Shown here in pieces: positions 25,043-33,626 of a stretch of 40,698 bases of DNA. Within the stretch, counting starts at the first letter, position 1, and the number at the start of each line of letters is the position of its first letter. This stretch comes from a virus. A program made the position numbers and the translations under genes. The stretch spans positions 1 to 40,698 of the IMG/VR virus record IMGVR_UViG_3300009506_000091; one strand, 5' to 3'. The notes beneath the pieces were generated by a model. It made no database searches. It saw only the letters and a list, made by a program, of their open reading frames with translations, and was not told where the DNA came from.

Positions 25043-26526
25043 TCTTTCTCCTCTGATGAACTTAATCTTCCTGATTCTGCTACAGTTAGATTAAAGTTGC
25101 CTCTCATTCTTCCATTAGCTTTAATTCCTAATATAATATTAGAAACATAGGTTCCATACATTTTTGTAGCAGCACGTAATTGCAAAATTAACTTAGGCAT
25201 ATCATGTAATTTAGCTAGAGCATTTAAGGCTGTTGCATCAGTTGTGTTATTTCCTGTTGCTGTTTTTCCTTGAGTTGGTAATCCTAATTTATCATATAGT
25301 AATTTGCCAATTTGTTGGTATGAGTTGGGATTAAATTCTTGTTTTTGCTCATGTTCTAATCTATGAATTGCATCAAATTTATACATTTCTTTTTTAATAT
25401 CTGCAATTTCTTCTTGATATAGTTCTGCTAATTCTGTTAAATATTCATTATCAATAGGAGCACCAGATAATTCCATATGCATCAATGAGTCTACAGCTGG
25501 AAGCATTATCTCCAAATAACATTTTCTTGTAATGGGATCAGCGTCTTTAAAAGCAGGACGTCCCATATTATGCATTAATTGTAATGTGGCATCACTGTCA
25601 CTACATGCATACGGAACAAGAATTTCTAAAGGAATCATATCAAATGTAAAATCTGCTTTTTTAATTTTTGCTTGTCTACAAAATTTAGTAATATAGTCAT
25701 CTTGTGCTTTAGAATAGTCACCAAGATTTGTATATTTCATAGCTAGAAGTTTTAGACTATGGGTTCCTTTTGTTTGATCTACAAAAAGATAATGCATAAT
25801 CATAGTACAATGAAAATTAGGAATTTCTATCCCCAATTTATGAAACATCCATTTTTTATCAAATTTAGCATTATGCATTATAACAGTTACAGATTTAAGT
25901 AATTCTGCAAGTTCATTTCTACATTTCTTCATAATTTTAAATGGAATAAACCATCCATTATTTAATTTAGAAGATATAGTACAACCTATTATGTCACCTA
26001 CATATGGGTCAAGATCAGTAGTTTCAGTATCAAAAGAAATCGCTTTTTCACTTGCTAAATCCCTGAATAACCTTATTGCAGACTCAGAATTATCTATAAA
26101 CTTATAATCTGTTACTATTTCAGCCTCTTCTGTAGAGCCGTTATCCCATGCTTGTTTTATCACATCGAAACTATGTTTAACTGCTGGTTCTTCAGCTGGA
26201 TTAAGATATACAATATTAGGACTTTTAATTGGAATAGATGGCATTGGGTCAGTTAATAACTGAGCATGATATTTAGTAATACCACCTTTATGTTTAATTA
26301 CTTTTTTAAAAGGTTCTGCACCGATAGGAACTATAAATAAATACTTAGAAATTAAACCTTTAATATCTAATGTAATATCTTTAACCAAAACCTTTTTTAA
26401 ACTAGGATTATCTGTTAAATATAATATATCATAGTTAATAGAAGGATGAACCCATTGTTGTAGCATTCGTTCATCTTTCTTTTCATTTTTTGGAATATCA
26501 AAGATAAAAGCTATTTTTTTAGTCAT
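25039..26526 (-). CDS. DNA polymerase I, N-terminal exonuclease/thumb fragment (split polA)
   Basis: 495 aa. The first 130 residues are of unknown type. The 3'-5' proofreading domain follows: Exo I SFDTETTDLDP, Exo II MHNAKFDKKW, Exo III YACSDSDATL. Then comes a thumb-like helical part with ATKMYGTYVSNI and finally NLTVAESGRLSSSEEKE before the stop. TGRLSS is the conserved element just before the PNLQNIP element, so the gene ends precisely there and the next element is on the C-fragment. The last residues EEKE come from a sequence that doubles as the Shine-Dalgarno of the next gene. No 5'-3' exonuclease domain is present; the separate FEN supplies it. Confidence 0.9.
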   Translation of the reverse strand: MTKKIAFIFDIPKNEKKDERMLQQWVHPSINYDILYLTDNPSLKKVLVKDITLDIKGLISKYLFIVPIGAEPFKKVIKHKGGITKYHAQLLTDPMPSIPIKSPNIVYLNPAEEPAVKHSFDVIKQAWDNGSTEEAEIVTDYKFIDNSESAIRLFRDLASEKAISFDTETTDLDPYVGDIIGCTISSKLNNGWFIPFKIMKKCRNELAELLKSVTVIMHNAKFDKKWMFHKLGIEIPNFHCTMIMHYLFVDQTKGTHSLKLLAMKYTNLGDYSKAQDDYITKFCRQAKIKKADFTFDMIPLEILVPYACSDSDATLQLMHNMGRPAFKDADPITRKCYLEIMLPAVDSLMHMELSGAPIDNEYLTELAELYQEEIADIKKEMYKFDAIHRLEHEQKQEFNPNSYQQIGKLLYDKLGLPTQGKTATGNNTTDATALNALAKLHDMPKLILQLRAATKMYGTYVSNIILGIKANGRMRGNFNLTVAESGRLSSSEEKE

Positions 26527-26639
26527 ACCTCTGTACCTCTATACATAAACCAACAAGCAGCTCCATAAAGAATAAAACTAAGTGGAGCATCTGTGCCTAA
26601 TCCTATACAAAAACAAATTATAGCACTAACAATTAACAT
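26523..26639 (-). CDS. 38-aa hydrophobic small membrane protein
   Basis: ATG 26639 overlaps the primase stop (ACTATGTTAA), with AAGGG about 8 nt upstream; the TGA overlaps the polymerase start (GTATGAC). The sequence MLIVSAIICFCIGLG, then LSFILYGAACWFMYRG, forms one or two membrane-spanning stretches. Overlap with both neighbours and the fit into the gapless operon support it as a real gene. Function unknown. Confidence 0.6.
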   Translation of the reverse strand: MLIVSAIICFCIGLGTDAPLSFILYGAACWFMYRGTEV

Positions 26640-27505
26640 AGTATAAACCCTTCTTGTATTCTACAATTATTATATTTTACTATAGCATTTAACGCATTTA
26701 TATTATCAATATCACCTGGGTCTGATGCAGGCGGTAGTCTTTTATAAACTAAATTACTAGCAGAACAAATATTTTTTATTTTTGCTGATGCTGATTTTCC
26801 TGCTCCATCATTATCCAGCATTGATATAATTCCTTGTATTCCTCGTATCTTAGCCTCTTTTAACATAAATTTGTTAAAGTTAAGTCCAAAGAGAGGACAC
26901 ACATTTCTAATTCCCAAATCATATAATTTTAAATAATCAAAAAATCCTTCTACTAATACTAATGTTGGAGCACCACAATTAATATTATATAAAAAATTTA
27001 TTTCAGCCCCAGAAGGTTTTCTAAGGTACTTAGGTTCTATTTCGGAATCCATTGATCTTCCTTCTATAAATACAAATTCTTTGTAATTATTATATATAGG
27101 AAAACATAATCTATATTTCCATGTAGGATCATCTGTTATAAATGCATTATGATCTTTGTATGTTTGTGCCGCTATATCCCTATAGTCTCTATCAAAGTAT
27201 TCAGCATCCGCAGGAATAGTAGGAGAAATTTTTCTAAGTTTAAATATACTTTCTTTAATTTTATCAATTTTTAATGATAAGAACATTTGCTGTGCTGGAG
27301 GCTCTTCTCCGAGTATATTTAAAAGTTTTGCTATTCCACCTTTAAAACCACAACTAAAACAATGATAACGTCCTGTATTTCTATCAATATGCATACTAGG
27401 GTTATTATCTGAATGTTCAGGATTCATACAACTCACTACGTAGTCACTACCTTTTAGTATATATCCTATACTATGTTTATCTAATAATTCATCTACATAA
27501 GCCAT
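26633..27505 (-). CDS. DnaG-type primase
   Basis: A 290-aa primase making RNA primers for phage replication. The N-terminal zinc ribbon has C-x4-H and CFSCGF ligands (SCMNPEHSD...YHCFSCGFKGG). The TOPRIM domain shows LVLVEGFFDYLKL (Glu) and ISMLDNDGAGKSA (DxD). It is much shorter than bacterial DnaG (about 580 aa), with no helicase-binding domain evident. It begins at the last base of the helicase stop, so primase and helicase are produced together, equivalent to the fused T7 gp4. Confidence 0.9.
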   Translation of the reverse strand: MAYVDELLDKHSIGYILKGSDYVVSCMNPEHSDNNPSMHIDRNTGRYHCFSCGFKGGIAKLLNILGEEPPAQQMFLSLKIDKIKESIFKLRKISPTIPADAEYFDRDYRDIAAQTYKDHNAFITDDPTWKYRLCFPIYNNYKEFVFIEGRSMDSEIEPKYLRKPSGAEINFLYNINCGAPTLVLVEGFFDYLKLYDLGIRNVCPLFGLNFNKFMLKEAKIRGIQGIISMLDNDGAGKSASAKIKNICSASNLVYKRLPPASDPGDIDNINALNAIVKYNNCRIQEGFILC

Positions 27506-28851
27506 TATGCTTGTCTTAATCCTTTACGTTCTGTGGTATCAAATTCAGTATTTTCAGGTGCATCTTCTAATGTCAGAGTATCCCAATTCATCTGTATAGA
27601 GAATGGAAATTCTGAGTTATCTCTTGCTTTAGATTGATACACTTGCATTATTCTATCTTTCAATCCTGTAGATGGGTCAATTTTAGCAAAAAACTTAAAT
27701 GATCTATCTGCTGAATCTTCGATAGCCTTAGCTCTTTTAGCACTACCATCTGAATGGATCTGGTAAGGTGATATTAATGTAATGTCATGCTTTTTAGCTA
27801 TTTCTTTTAAGTGTTCGGCTTTATGTTGTTGAATAAGCCAATCTTGTTCTTTTGATCTAATATCATCCTTAATAATATTAATATAATCTACAACTACTAA
27901 ACCAAGATCATGCTGTTGTTTTAATCTAGTAATAATATAGTCTAATTTAGTCATACTTAAACTGGCATCATCAATAAAGAAATATTTATGCTCATTACGT
28001 TTACAGTATTTTAGTCTATTATTAAATAAATCTTTATCTAAACAATCTTTATACTCAGATATAACCTCATGTAATTGTTCTGTATCTTGATATAGAAATT
28101 TAGCTTTTGCTATCTCTATAGCCATTTTTTGTATATCAGTAGTAGTCTTTCTCTTAATAGCAGAGTATGAAACTCCTGATAATTGTGATAACCAACGTTC
28201 CCTTACATTTGCAGATGACATTTCAATATTAAAATATGCAACAGAACGTTTATGGATTTCATAATGATAATTAGCTAAATTTTGTGAAATAATACTTTTA
28301 CCAGAACCGCGTTCACCACCAATAATAATAAATTCTTGGCTGGCAAAGCCTCCAGCTTCTTCATCAAATTTCTTAGAAAATCCAGAAGTAAATACTTCTA
28401 AAGCATCTTCTTCTGAATCAATATCTACTGCATCTACAATAGTATCATTAGATGTAGTTTCAATATCACCTAATCTAAGCTGGATTTCTGACATTTTTTC
28501 TGCAATATCTTCAGCAGAAAGTGTGCCTACTTCATCTAATGTTTCTAATGTAAAATCAAGATATGTATTTCTTGCTGCTTGATTCTCTAATTCTTCTCTG
28601 ATAAGATTATTTTCTACATCAATATCACTGTATATTGCTATCCAGTCATTTATTGATATAGATTCACGTTCTAAGATAGATAGTTCATCTGTGCTAGGCA
28701 GTTTACCATATTCTGTATAGTATTTTCCTATAGCATTAAAGATAAGATAAGAAATACCAGTAAAATATACAGAATTAAGTGAATGAAAAAATTCTACATC
28801 ATTATCAGACAATAACTTGACTATAGCAAGCTTTTCTAAATCAATAGTCAA
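27505..28851 (-). CDS. Replicative DNA helicase, DnaB-like
   Basis: A 448-aa RecA-fold hexameric helicase. Walker A is IIGGERGSGKSIISQN, Walker B LGLVVVDYINII, followed by QWLIQQHKAEHLKEIAKKH and a C-terminal ARDNSEFPF segment with the arginine/sensor region of DnaB proteins. The N-terminal 150 residues are helical, as in the DnaB collar. The start is a TTG at 28851 with AGGAGG 5 nt upstream; no ATG is placed well. Coupled by overlap to primase. Confidence 0.9.
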   Translation of the reverse strand: MTIDLEKLAIVKLLSDNDVEFFHSLNSVYFTGISYLIFNAIGKYYTEYGKLPSTDELSILERESISINDWIAIYSDIDVENNLIREELENQAARNTYLDFTLETLDEVGTLSAEDIAEKMSEIQLRLGDIETTSNDTIVDAVDIDSEEDALEVFTSGFSKKFDEEAGGFASQEFIIIGGERGSGKSIISQNLANYHYEIHKRSVAYFNIEMSSANVRERWLSQLSGVSYSAIKRKTTTDIQKMAIEIAKAKFLYQDTEQLHEVISEYKDCLDKDLFNNRLKYCKRNEHKYFFIDDASLSMTKLDYIITRLKQQHDLGLVVVDYINIIKDDIRSKEQDWLIQQHKAEHLKEIAKKHDITLISPYQIHSDGSAKRAKAIEDSADRSFKFFAKIDPSTGLKDRIMQVYQSKARDNSEFPFSIQMNWDTLTLEDAPENTEFDTTERKGLRQA

Positions 28852-28860
28852 TATGTCCTC

Positions 28861-29415
28861 CTAAATTTTTGCCAAGTTATGTCTCTTTTGATGTGCAAAG
28901 AAACCTTCTGTCCTTTCTCCACCATTATATTGCTCTAACCATACTCTAAAGATATTATCTTTGTATGTTTTTGTAACTTCTCCATATAAGTTGTAAAGAT
29001 AAGAATATATCTTATCCCCTTCTCTTAATTCTGATGTTTTATCCCCTACTACGGTAGTTTTAGCATTTTTTCTACTGCGTGCACGAATTGGTATTCCATT
29101 TTTAACTAAAGCTGATCTAACCGCACCTGGAGATCGTAAGATATGTTGTGCAATTTTATTCATTGACCATTCATCTTTAGTATATAATTCTACTATTTCA
29201 ATGATTTCCTCATCTGTTATTGGGGTACCTTTTTTACTTTGTCTTTTTTGTTCTTTCTTTTCTTCTCTACTTACATAAGTTTCCATTTCTTTACGTAAGC
29301 GAGGTAAGCCTATATGATACTCTTTTGCTAATGCAGAGTCAGATATCTCTTTAGAAATATATTTTTCATAGATTTCTTTTAAAGTATCATTATCTAATAT
29401 TGTTCTAGAAGCCAT
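28861..29415 (-). CDS. Helix-turn-helix DNA-binding protein
   Basis: 184 aa with two HTH-like segments: DSALAKEYHIGLPRLRKEM near residues 30-50 and SMNKIAQHILRSPGAVRSAL followed by KNGIPIRAR near 85-115, the latter typical of resolvase/endonuclease-associated HTHs. A basic linker lies between them. The C-terminus (KIYSYLYNLYGEVTKTYK) is beta-like. It may be an operon regulator or a helicase loader; neither is proven. It starts at the last base of the preceding gene's stop and ends 9 bp before the helicase start. Confidence 0.72.
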   Translation of the reverse strand: MASRTILDNDTLKEIYEKYISKEISDSALAKEYHIGLPRLRKEMETYVSREEKKEQKRQSKKGTPITDEEIIEIVELYTKDEWSMNKIAQHILRSPGAVRSALVKNGIPIRARSRKNAKTTVVGDKTSELREGDKIYSYLYNLYGEVTKTYKDNIFRVWLEQYNGGERTEGFFAHQKRHNLAKI

Positions 29416-29657
29416 TATTCTTCCCTAGGATAACTTTCTAATCCTTCACGTTCTTCTTTTGCCAATTTACGTTCATAGTCTGTTGGCTTAATTCTTATCA
29501 CAGGTTGTAAAAATGTTATAAGATCTTTTCTAGAATTATTCATAATAAAATTACCATGTGGAATCCAGCCATTAGAAATTAATTTATCTACTTTTGTAGC
29601 TAAATCACCAGCTCCATTACCTATAATAATGTCATATTCATATATTTTATGATTCAT
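29415..29657 (-). CDS. DUF1737-like small protein
   Basis: An 80-aa protein with YEYDIIIGNGAGDLATKVDKLISNGWIPHG and FLQPVIRI, the pattern of DUF1737-like phage/bacterial proteins (strand, helix, GW-P-G, strand). The C-terminus is charged. It overlaps the upstream gene by 11 nt and the downstream start by one base. No biochemical role is known. Confidence 0.7.
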   Translation of the reverse strand: MNHKIYEYDIIIGNGAGDLATKVDKLISNGWIPHGNFIMNNSRKDLITFLQPVIRIKPTDYERKLAKEEREGLESYPREE

Positions 29658-30003
29658 CTTCTACTTTACCTTCTAACACGTCTTCAAATGCAAACCATTC
29701 ATCTTTTAGAATATTTCCAATCATATCAATTTTAGACTTTGTACCAATTACTCTAATAGGTTTCCCTTTTAGATGTTCCCAACAACGTACACCAACTACA
29801 CGAAGAATATGCTTGATAGCTTCTCCGCCTACTACAGTAAATACTCGTGTATCATTCTCTTTATCGTACTCATCAAGAGCATAACCACCAAAACCTTGAT
29901 TACTACCTCCGTAATCAAGCTGTAGCATAAAAGTCATAATACCATGATCTTCTACACCTAAAAATGTACCTGCAATTATAGCATTTTTAGTAAACTGTCC
30001 CAC
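29647..30003 (-). CDS. Conserved phage protein with DYGGSNQGFGGY motif
   Basis: 118 aa. GTFLGVEDHGIMTF and LDYGGSNQGFGGYALDEYD are the hallmark of a small phage protein I have seen in many tailed phages, always annotated hypothetical; AIKHILRVVGV and WEHLKGKPIRV follow. The start is a GTG at 30003 with AGGAG 9 nt upstream. It overlaps both neighbours. The function is unknown; the conserved place in replication operons suggests DNA metabolism. Confidence 0.8.
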   Translation of the reverse strand: MGQFTKNAIIAGTFLGVEDHGIMTFMLQLDYGGSNQGFGGYALDEYDKENDTRVFTVVGGEAIKHILRVVGVRCWEHLKGKPIRVIGTKSKIDMIGNILKDEWFAFEDVLEGKVEDES

Positions 30004-30154
30004 CTAATAATTCTCCTAATTTATAATGATCTGTTATACACTTTATAGCTATCATGTAAGATATAATAATAGATAATCCAAATATACCTTTAAAATATAA
30101 TGTATACCCACGTTTACCCCATACTACTTTATAATTATAAATTGTCTTCCACAA
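29987..30154 (-). CDS. Small single-pass membrane protein, first gene of the replication operon
   Basis: 55 aa with a hydrophobic helix GIFGLSIIISYMIAIKCI at about residues 23-40 and a basic N-terminal side, suggesting N-in topology. The start is taken as TTG 30154, with AAGGAG 9 nt upstream and a promoter 23 bp before. The longer frame beginning at 30205 would start inside the -35 box, so it is rejected. Function unknown. Confidence 0.55.
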   Translation of the reverse strand: MWKTIYNYKVVWGKRGYTLYFKGIFGLSIIISYMIAIKCITDHYKLGELLGGTVY

Positions 30155-30176
30155 AACAAATTTCTCCTTTGACGCT

Positions 30177-30205
30177 ATTTTAACATAAAAATACACAGTT
30201 GTCAA
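30177..30205 (-). promoter_or_regulatory. Main sigma70-like promoter of the leftward replication operon
   Basis: TTGACA (30200-30205), 17-bp spacer ending ATGT, TAAAAT (30177-30182). The predicted transcript start is near 30170, about 16 nt before the TTG start. It can drive the whole 19-kb gene series down to the terminator at 10.89 kb. Confidence 0.82.
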
Positions 30206-30330
30206 TTAAAATTTTAATTTAATAACTGTTATCAAATTGTAAAATATACCTATATGCATACCTAATACTAATATTATAAAATTAGTCATGCATATAGTAA
30301 CTTATAATTTTAAAATTTAAATTATATTAT

Positions 30331-30373
30331 AAAAATAACAAAGGCCGCATACAGTTAAGTATGCGACCTTTGT
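30331..30373 (-). terminator. Intrinsic terminator of the multi-HTH gene
   Basis: In leftward RNA, ACAAAGGUCGCAUA and UAUGCGGCCUUUGU form a 14-bp stem (one G-U) with an 8-nt loop (30338-30373), followed by UAUUUUU. It separates this monocistronic unit from the replication operon. The 130 bp between it and the next promoter is AT-rich with nothing else evident. Confidence 0.85.
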
Positions 30374-30396
30374 AAAATAAACTAAACTATTAGTGT

Positions 30397-31269
30397 TTAG
30401 TCGTCACTTTCATCAGAATCCTTTGTAGGAGACACAAACTGAATACCTTCACGTCCTGCCTTAGCACGTAGAGATGCTACAGGAATATCAAGTGCATCAG
30501 CAGCTTCCTGACTTGTCATAGTAGCTGCTAGCTCAGTAATCTTCTCAAGCAATTCAGGAGTATAATCAACAGCAGTCTTATTCTTAGTCTTCATATCAGA
30601 CGGGAATGTAGCAATACTGCCCTCTTTATGAAGCTTACCAATACGGGACTGAACACCGCGAAGATTTAGACCGTGTGCAGAAGCGATAGCTTCAGCAGTT
30701 TCACCAGCAGTAACACGCTTGATGATATCAGCAATAACTTCCTCAGTGTAAAGAACCTGACGAGCAGATGCTTTCTTTTCACGCTGCTTAGCAGACATCT
30801 TCATTGATAGAAGTTTACCACGTACCTGTGGTACAGTTTTACCAACTTTTTCTGCAATATCTTCGATAAAGTCTCCAGCTTCTGCCATCTTAGCAACGAT
30901 AGCTTCTTCTTCATCAGAGAATTTCTTTGGAGCAGCTTCCTTCCTAGGAGAAGGTTCTAGTGTAAGCTGCATTGCAAGTGCTTTACCACGCACCTGACGT
31001 ACAGACTTATCAAGAGCCTCTGCAATATCCTCTGCTGTATTACCAGCACCTGCAAGTTCTGCGAACTTAGCAGTTTCAGCTTCAGTAAATGAAGGCTTAC
31101 GCTCCTTAGTAGGCACATCATAATCCATAGAACGCAGCTTAGCAGTTAGACTACGCTCAGTTACGTCTAGTGCTTCACAAAGTTTTGAAATACCCTCTGC
31201 TGTTACAGAACCTGCTTCATCAATAGCAGTTTCAATCTGCTCCAACATTTCATCAGTATACTTTGACAT
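30397..31269 (-). CDS. Tandem helix-turn-helix repeat protein
   Basis: 290 aa made of about five repeats of 45-55 residues. Related cores are SVRQVRGKALAMQLTLEP (near 90), TVPQVRGKLLSMKMSAKQ (near 145), NLRGVQSRIGKLHKEGS (near 200) and IPVASLRAKAGREGIQF (near 260), each preceded by an acidic helix with AEDIAEAL/IEDIAEKV-like segments. This is the shape of tandem HTH/Myb-like DNA-binding modules. The codon usage is richer in C/G third bases than neighbours. Own promoter and terminator suggest abundant independent expression, perhaps a nucleoid-type or regulatory DNA-coating protein (inference). Confidence 0.75.
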   Translation of the reverse strand: MSKYTDEMLEQIETAIDEAGSVTAEGISKLCEALDVTERSLTAKLRSMDYDVPTKERKPSFTEAETAKFAELAGAGNTAEDIAEALDKSVRQVRGKALAMQLTLEPSPRKEAAPKKFSDEEEAIVAKMAEAGDFIEDIAEKVGKTVPQVRGKLLSMKMSAKQREKKASARQVLYTEEVIADIIKRVTAGETAEAIASAHGLNLRGVQSRIGKLHKEGSIATFPSDMKTKNKTAVDYTPELLEKITELAATMTSQEAADALDIPVASLRAKAGREGIQFVSPTKDSDESDD

Positions 31270-31336
31270 AATTTATCATTAACCTCATTTTTAAAAAATT
31301 TTATTAGTTTCACTCGCTTTTCCCAGCGATGGGGAT

Positions 31337-31365
31337 AGGCTATCATAAAAGAAAGAATCAGTCAA
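31337..31365 (-). promoter_or_regulatory. Sigma70-like promoter of the multi-HTH gene
   Basis: TTGACT (31360-31365), 17-bp spacer ending ATGA, TAGCCT (31337-31342). The -10 is poor but fits the recurring ATGnTA pattern. The leader holds a CCCATCGCTGGG hairpin. Confidence 0.6.
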
Positions 31366-31426
31366 GTAAAATTTTCAATTAAATTAACTATTCAATCACA
31401 TTTATAGAACTTATTTTAGTAAATAC

Positions 31427-33286
31427 TTATAAATTAAATTTTTCTCTTTCTTTAAAATAATCTATAATAGGTACATCCTTCATTCTAGCTTCATCAACTT
31501 TTTTACCTGGTTTATCACCGAATAATAGATATGTAGTATTTTTCGTAACAGCTGATCCAATTTTCCAACCTTGTTGTTTTAACTTATCAGCAATTAACTT
31601 TCTTGAAACATCCATAGTTCCTGTTATAACTATAGTACCAAGAGTTTGTTCTACTTGTTTAACTGTATGAATATTTTTATAAATATCCTCCAGCTCTTCA
31701 AGCATTTTATAATTTGTATCAATCCAGTTTAATATTTTGCTAGCAGTAATATCTCCGACTCTAGGGATAGATATTAAATCTTCTTTTGTTACATTTAATA
31801 ATGTAGTTATTTTAGAAGATAAAACTTCTGCCATTGTATTTCCTAAACCTGGAATAGAACATGCAGCCCACATTTTATAACGTGGCTGATTATATGAACT
31901 ATGTAGATTAGTAATAACCTTTAATCCATTTTTCTCACCAATATTAGATCCATTAAGTAATTCAACATAGTCCATATATACTAAATCAGCTAAATTGGAT
32001 ATAGTTTTTGACTCATATAATTGTTCTAGAGTTTTTATTCCTAAACCTTTAATATTAAGGGTTTTACAAAAATGAGCAAATTCTTTTACTTTACCAGCAT
32101 CACAAAGACTATTATCACAGAATAACTGTCCTTTTGTTTCGCGTAATGGCTCACTACAGTTAGGGCAATTTTTCTGAGAAATAATAATTCTATCTTTCGC
32201 TTTTTCACTTACGCTTAAAACTTGTGGTATTACATCTCCAGCACGCTGAACATTAACTATATCATTAATATGAATATCACGTGTCCGTATATTAGCCATA
32301 TTTGCTAAACTTGCACGGCTAATTGTAACCCCACCTAAGTCAATAGGCTCCAATAATGCTACTGGAGTGACTTGCTTAAGCTTTCCTACAGACCACTCAA
32401 TTCCTACAAGTTTTGTCTGTGCAACTTCACCTTTAAATTTGTAAGCAGTAGCAAACTTAGGATGATGATTAGTATAATCAGTCCACTTATTAGTATCATT
32501 AACTTTAATAACAATACCATCTGTATATGGATATTTTTTAGAGAAAGTATTTTTCATAGTATCAACATCAATAGTGAAGTCAGTTTCACATAACCATTCT
32601 ATATTATTAATACCTGAAATAGATTGTAACCATTCTAACATTAATGTATATGATACAAATTTTAATCCAGCAGTATTATACGCTACAAACTGAATTCCTC
32701 TTTCCTTAAATTCTTCCGGATTCTTAAGCCCAAGTGAGCCTGCAACATAATTACGATGGTTTTTATAATGTTTACGTAGTTTCTCAAAATCAAAACAGTA
32801 TGCCTCACCTTCAATTCTGAAATCAGCTTTCTCATCAATAATTAATGGAATACCGCCTATAAATACAGCAAGATTCGTAACATCTTGTCCAATCTCACCA
32901 TCTCCTCTAGTCAGAACATGCGAAAGTAACCCATTACTATAGTAACAGGCTAAACTTATACCATCTAGTTTAGGAGTGATAACCATTGTATCTTTCCAAG
33001 GATATACCCAATTATATAATGATTCTTTATCATTAATATTATCTAGGCTAAGCATTTTCCCATGACTATGGGGGATTTCTTTTCCTTCACATTCAATAGG
33101 AAAACCGACTCTCTGTGTTGGAGAGTCGGTTCTAATTTCTTTATTTGATAATCTACTTTCGTAGCTTTTAATTGTTTCTACTAATAGATCAAATTCCCTA
33201 TCGGAAATAATAGGTTCACCTAAAACATAGTAAGCTCTAGAATATATATTAGCTAAATCTACAGCTTTATTATATTTATCAACCAT
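31427..33286 (-). CDS. ligA: NAD-dependent DNA ligase
   Basis: Seals nicks using NAD+. In 619 aa: N-terminal Ia region (YYVLGEPIISDREFD), adenylated Lys in PKLDGIS, RIEGEAYC, DGIVIKVND, an OB fold, a four-Cys zinc finger CPNC...CDNSLC, helix-hairpin-helix repeats, and a C-terminal BRCT domain GTIVITGTMDVSRKL. All domains of bacterial LigA are present, slightly shorter than the usual 670 aa; T5 encodes a split ligase of this class. Start ATG 33286 overlaps the stop of the Cys-rich gene upstream (ATGGTTGA); the frame is open 11 codons further but inside that gene. Confidence 0.95.
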   Translation of the reverse strand: MVDKYNKAVDLANIYSRAYYVLGEPIISDREFDLLVETIKSYESRLSNKEIRTDSPTQRVGFPIECEGKEIPHSHGKMLSLDNINDKESLYNWVYPWKDTMVITPKLDGISLACYYSNGLLSHVLTRGDGEIGQDVTNLAVFIGGIPLIIDEKADFRIEGEAYCFDFEKLRKHYKNHRNYVAGSLGLKNPEEFKERGIQFVAYNTAGLKFVSYTLMLEWLQSISGINNIEWLCETDFTIDVDTMKNTFSKKYPYTDGIVIKVNDTNKWTDYTNHHPKFATAYKFKGEVAQTKLVGIEWSVGKLKQVTPVALLEPIDLGGVTISRASLANMANIRTRDIHINDIVNVQRAGDVIPQVLSVSEKAKDRIIISQKNCPNCSEPLRETKGQLFCDNSLCDAGKVKEFAHFCKTLNIKGLGIKTLEQLYESKTISNLADLVYMDYVELLNGSNIGEKNGLKVITNLHSSYNQPRYKMWAACSIPGLGNTMAEVLSSKITTLLNVTKEDLISIPRVGDITASKILNWIDTNYKMLEELEDIYKNIHTVKQVEQTLGTIVITGTMDVSRKLIADKLKQQGWKIGSAVTKNTTYLLFGDKPGKKVDEARMKDVPIIDYFKEREKFNL

Positions 33287-33434
33287 GTTCTTTGCCACAA
33301 ACCGTACAGGAGCACCCACCCTTACCTTTAGTAGTACTAGAACGCTTATTAGCTACACGAATACCTTTACCATAGGTTTTATCTTGAAATTCATGTGTGC
33401 ATGTACACCTAACCAATTTAGTTGCCAATTTCAT
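33279..33434 (-). CDS. 51-aa zinc-ribbon-like small phage protein
   Basis: ATG 33434 with TAGGAG directly upstream; stop TGA overlaps the ligase start. Cysteines lie in RCTCTHEFQDKTYGKG near the N-terminus and CSCTVCGKEH near the C-terminus, giving at least four plausible zinc ligands. HEFQDKxYGKGxRVxN is a pattern recalled from many small phage proteins with a conserved zinc-ribbon look. Function unknown. Confidence 0.8.
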   Translation of the reverse strand: MKLATKLVRCTCTHEFQDKTYGKGIRVANKRSSTTKGKGGCSCTVCGKEHG

Positions 33435-33585
33435 CTCCTATATATTCTTGGTTATCCCAATTTTTTTCTATTTCTTCTATATTCATTTGTGCAGATCTAC
33501 GAGACTTATTCATTTTAGCATAAACCTTTTCTAGCCAAATATTTTCTATAGCTTCTGCAATATCTTGTAAATATAAATGTACCAT
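33418..33585 (-). CDS. Small unknown helical protein
   Basis: From ATG 33585 (AAGG 5 nt upstream) it encodes 55 aa, MVHLYLQDIAEAIENIWLEK, ending EYIGDEIGN; it overlaps the zinc-ribbon gene by 17 nt. In-frame sequence upstream reads like coding (STVKLTDNEGK), and the frame is open to a CTG near 33624, so a non-AUG start adding about 13 residues is possible. No family recognised. Confidence 0.65.
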   Translation of the reverse strand: MVHLYLQDIAEAIENIWLEKVYAKMNKSRRSAQMNIEEIEKNWDNQEYIGDEIGN

Positions 33586-33626
33586 TTTACCTTCATTATC
33601 AGTTAGTTTAACAGTACTAATAATTA

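Noticed and set aside
28843-28860. TTGACT near the helicase start as a -35 box
   Set aside because: It is the TTG start codon and second codon; no -10 element lies 16-18 bp downstream in the right direction.
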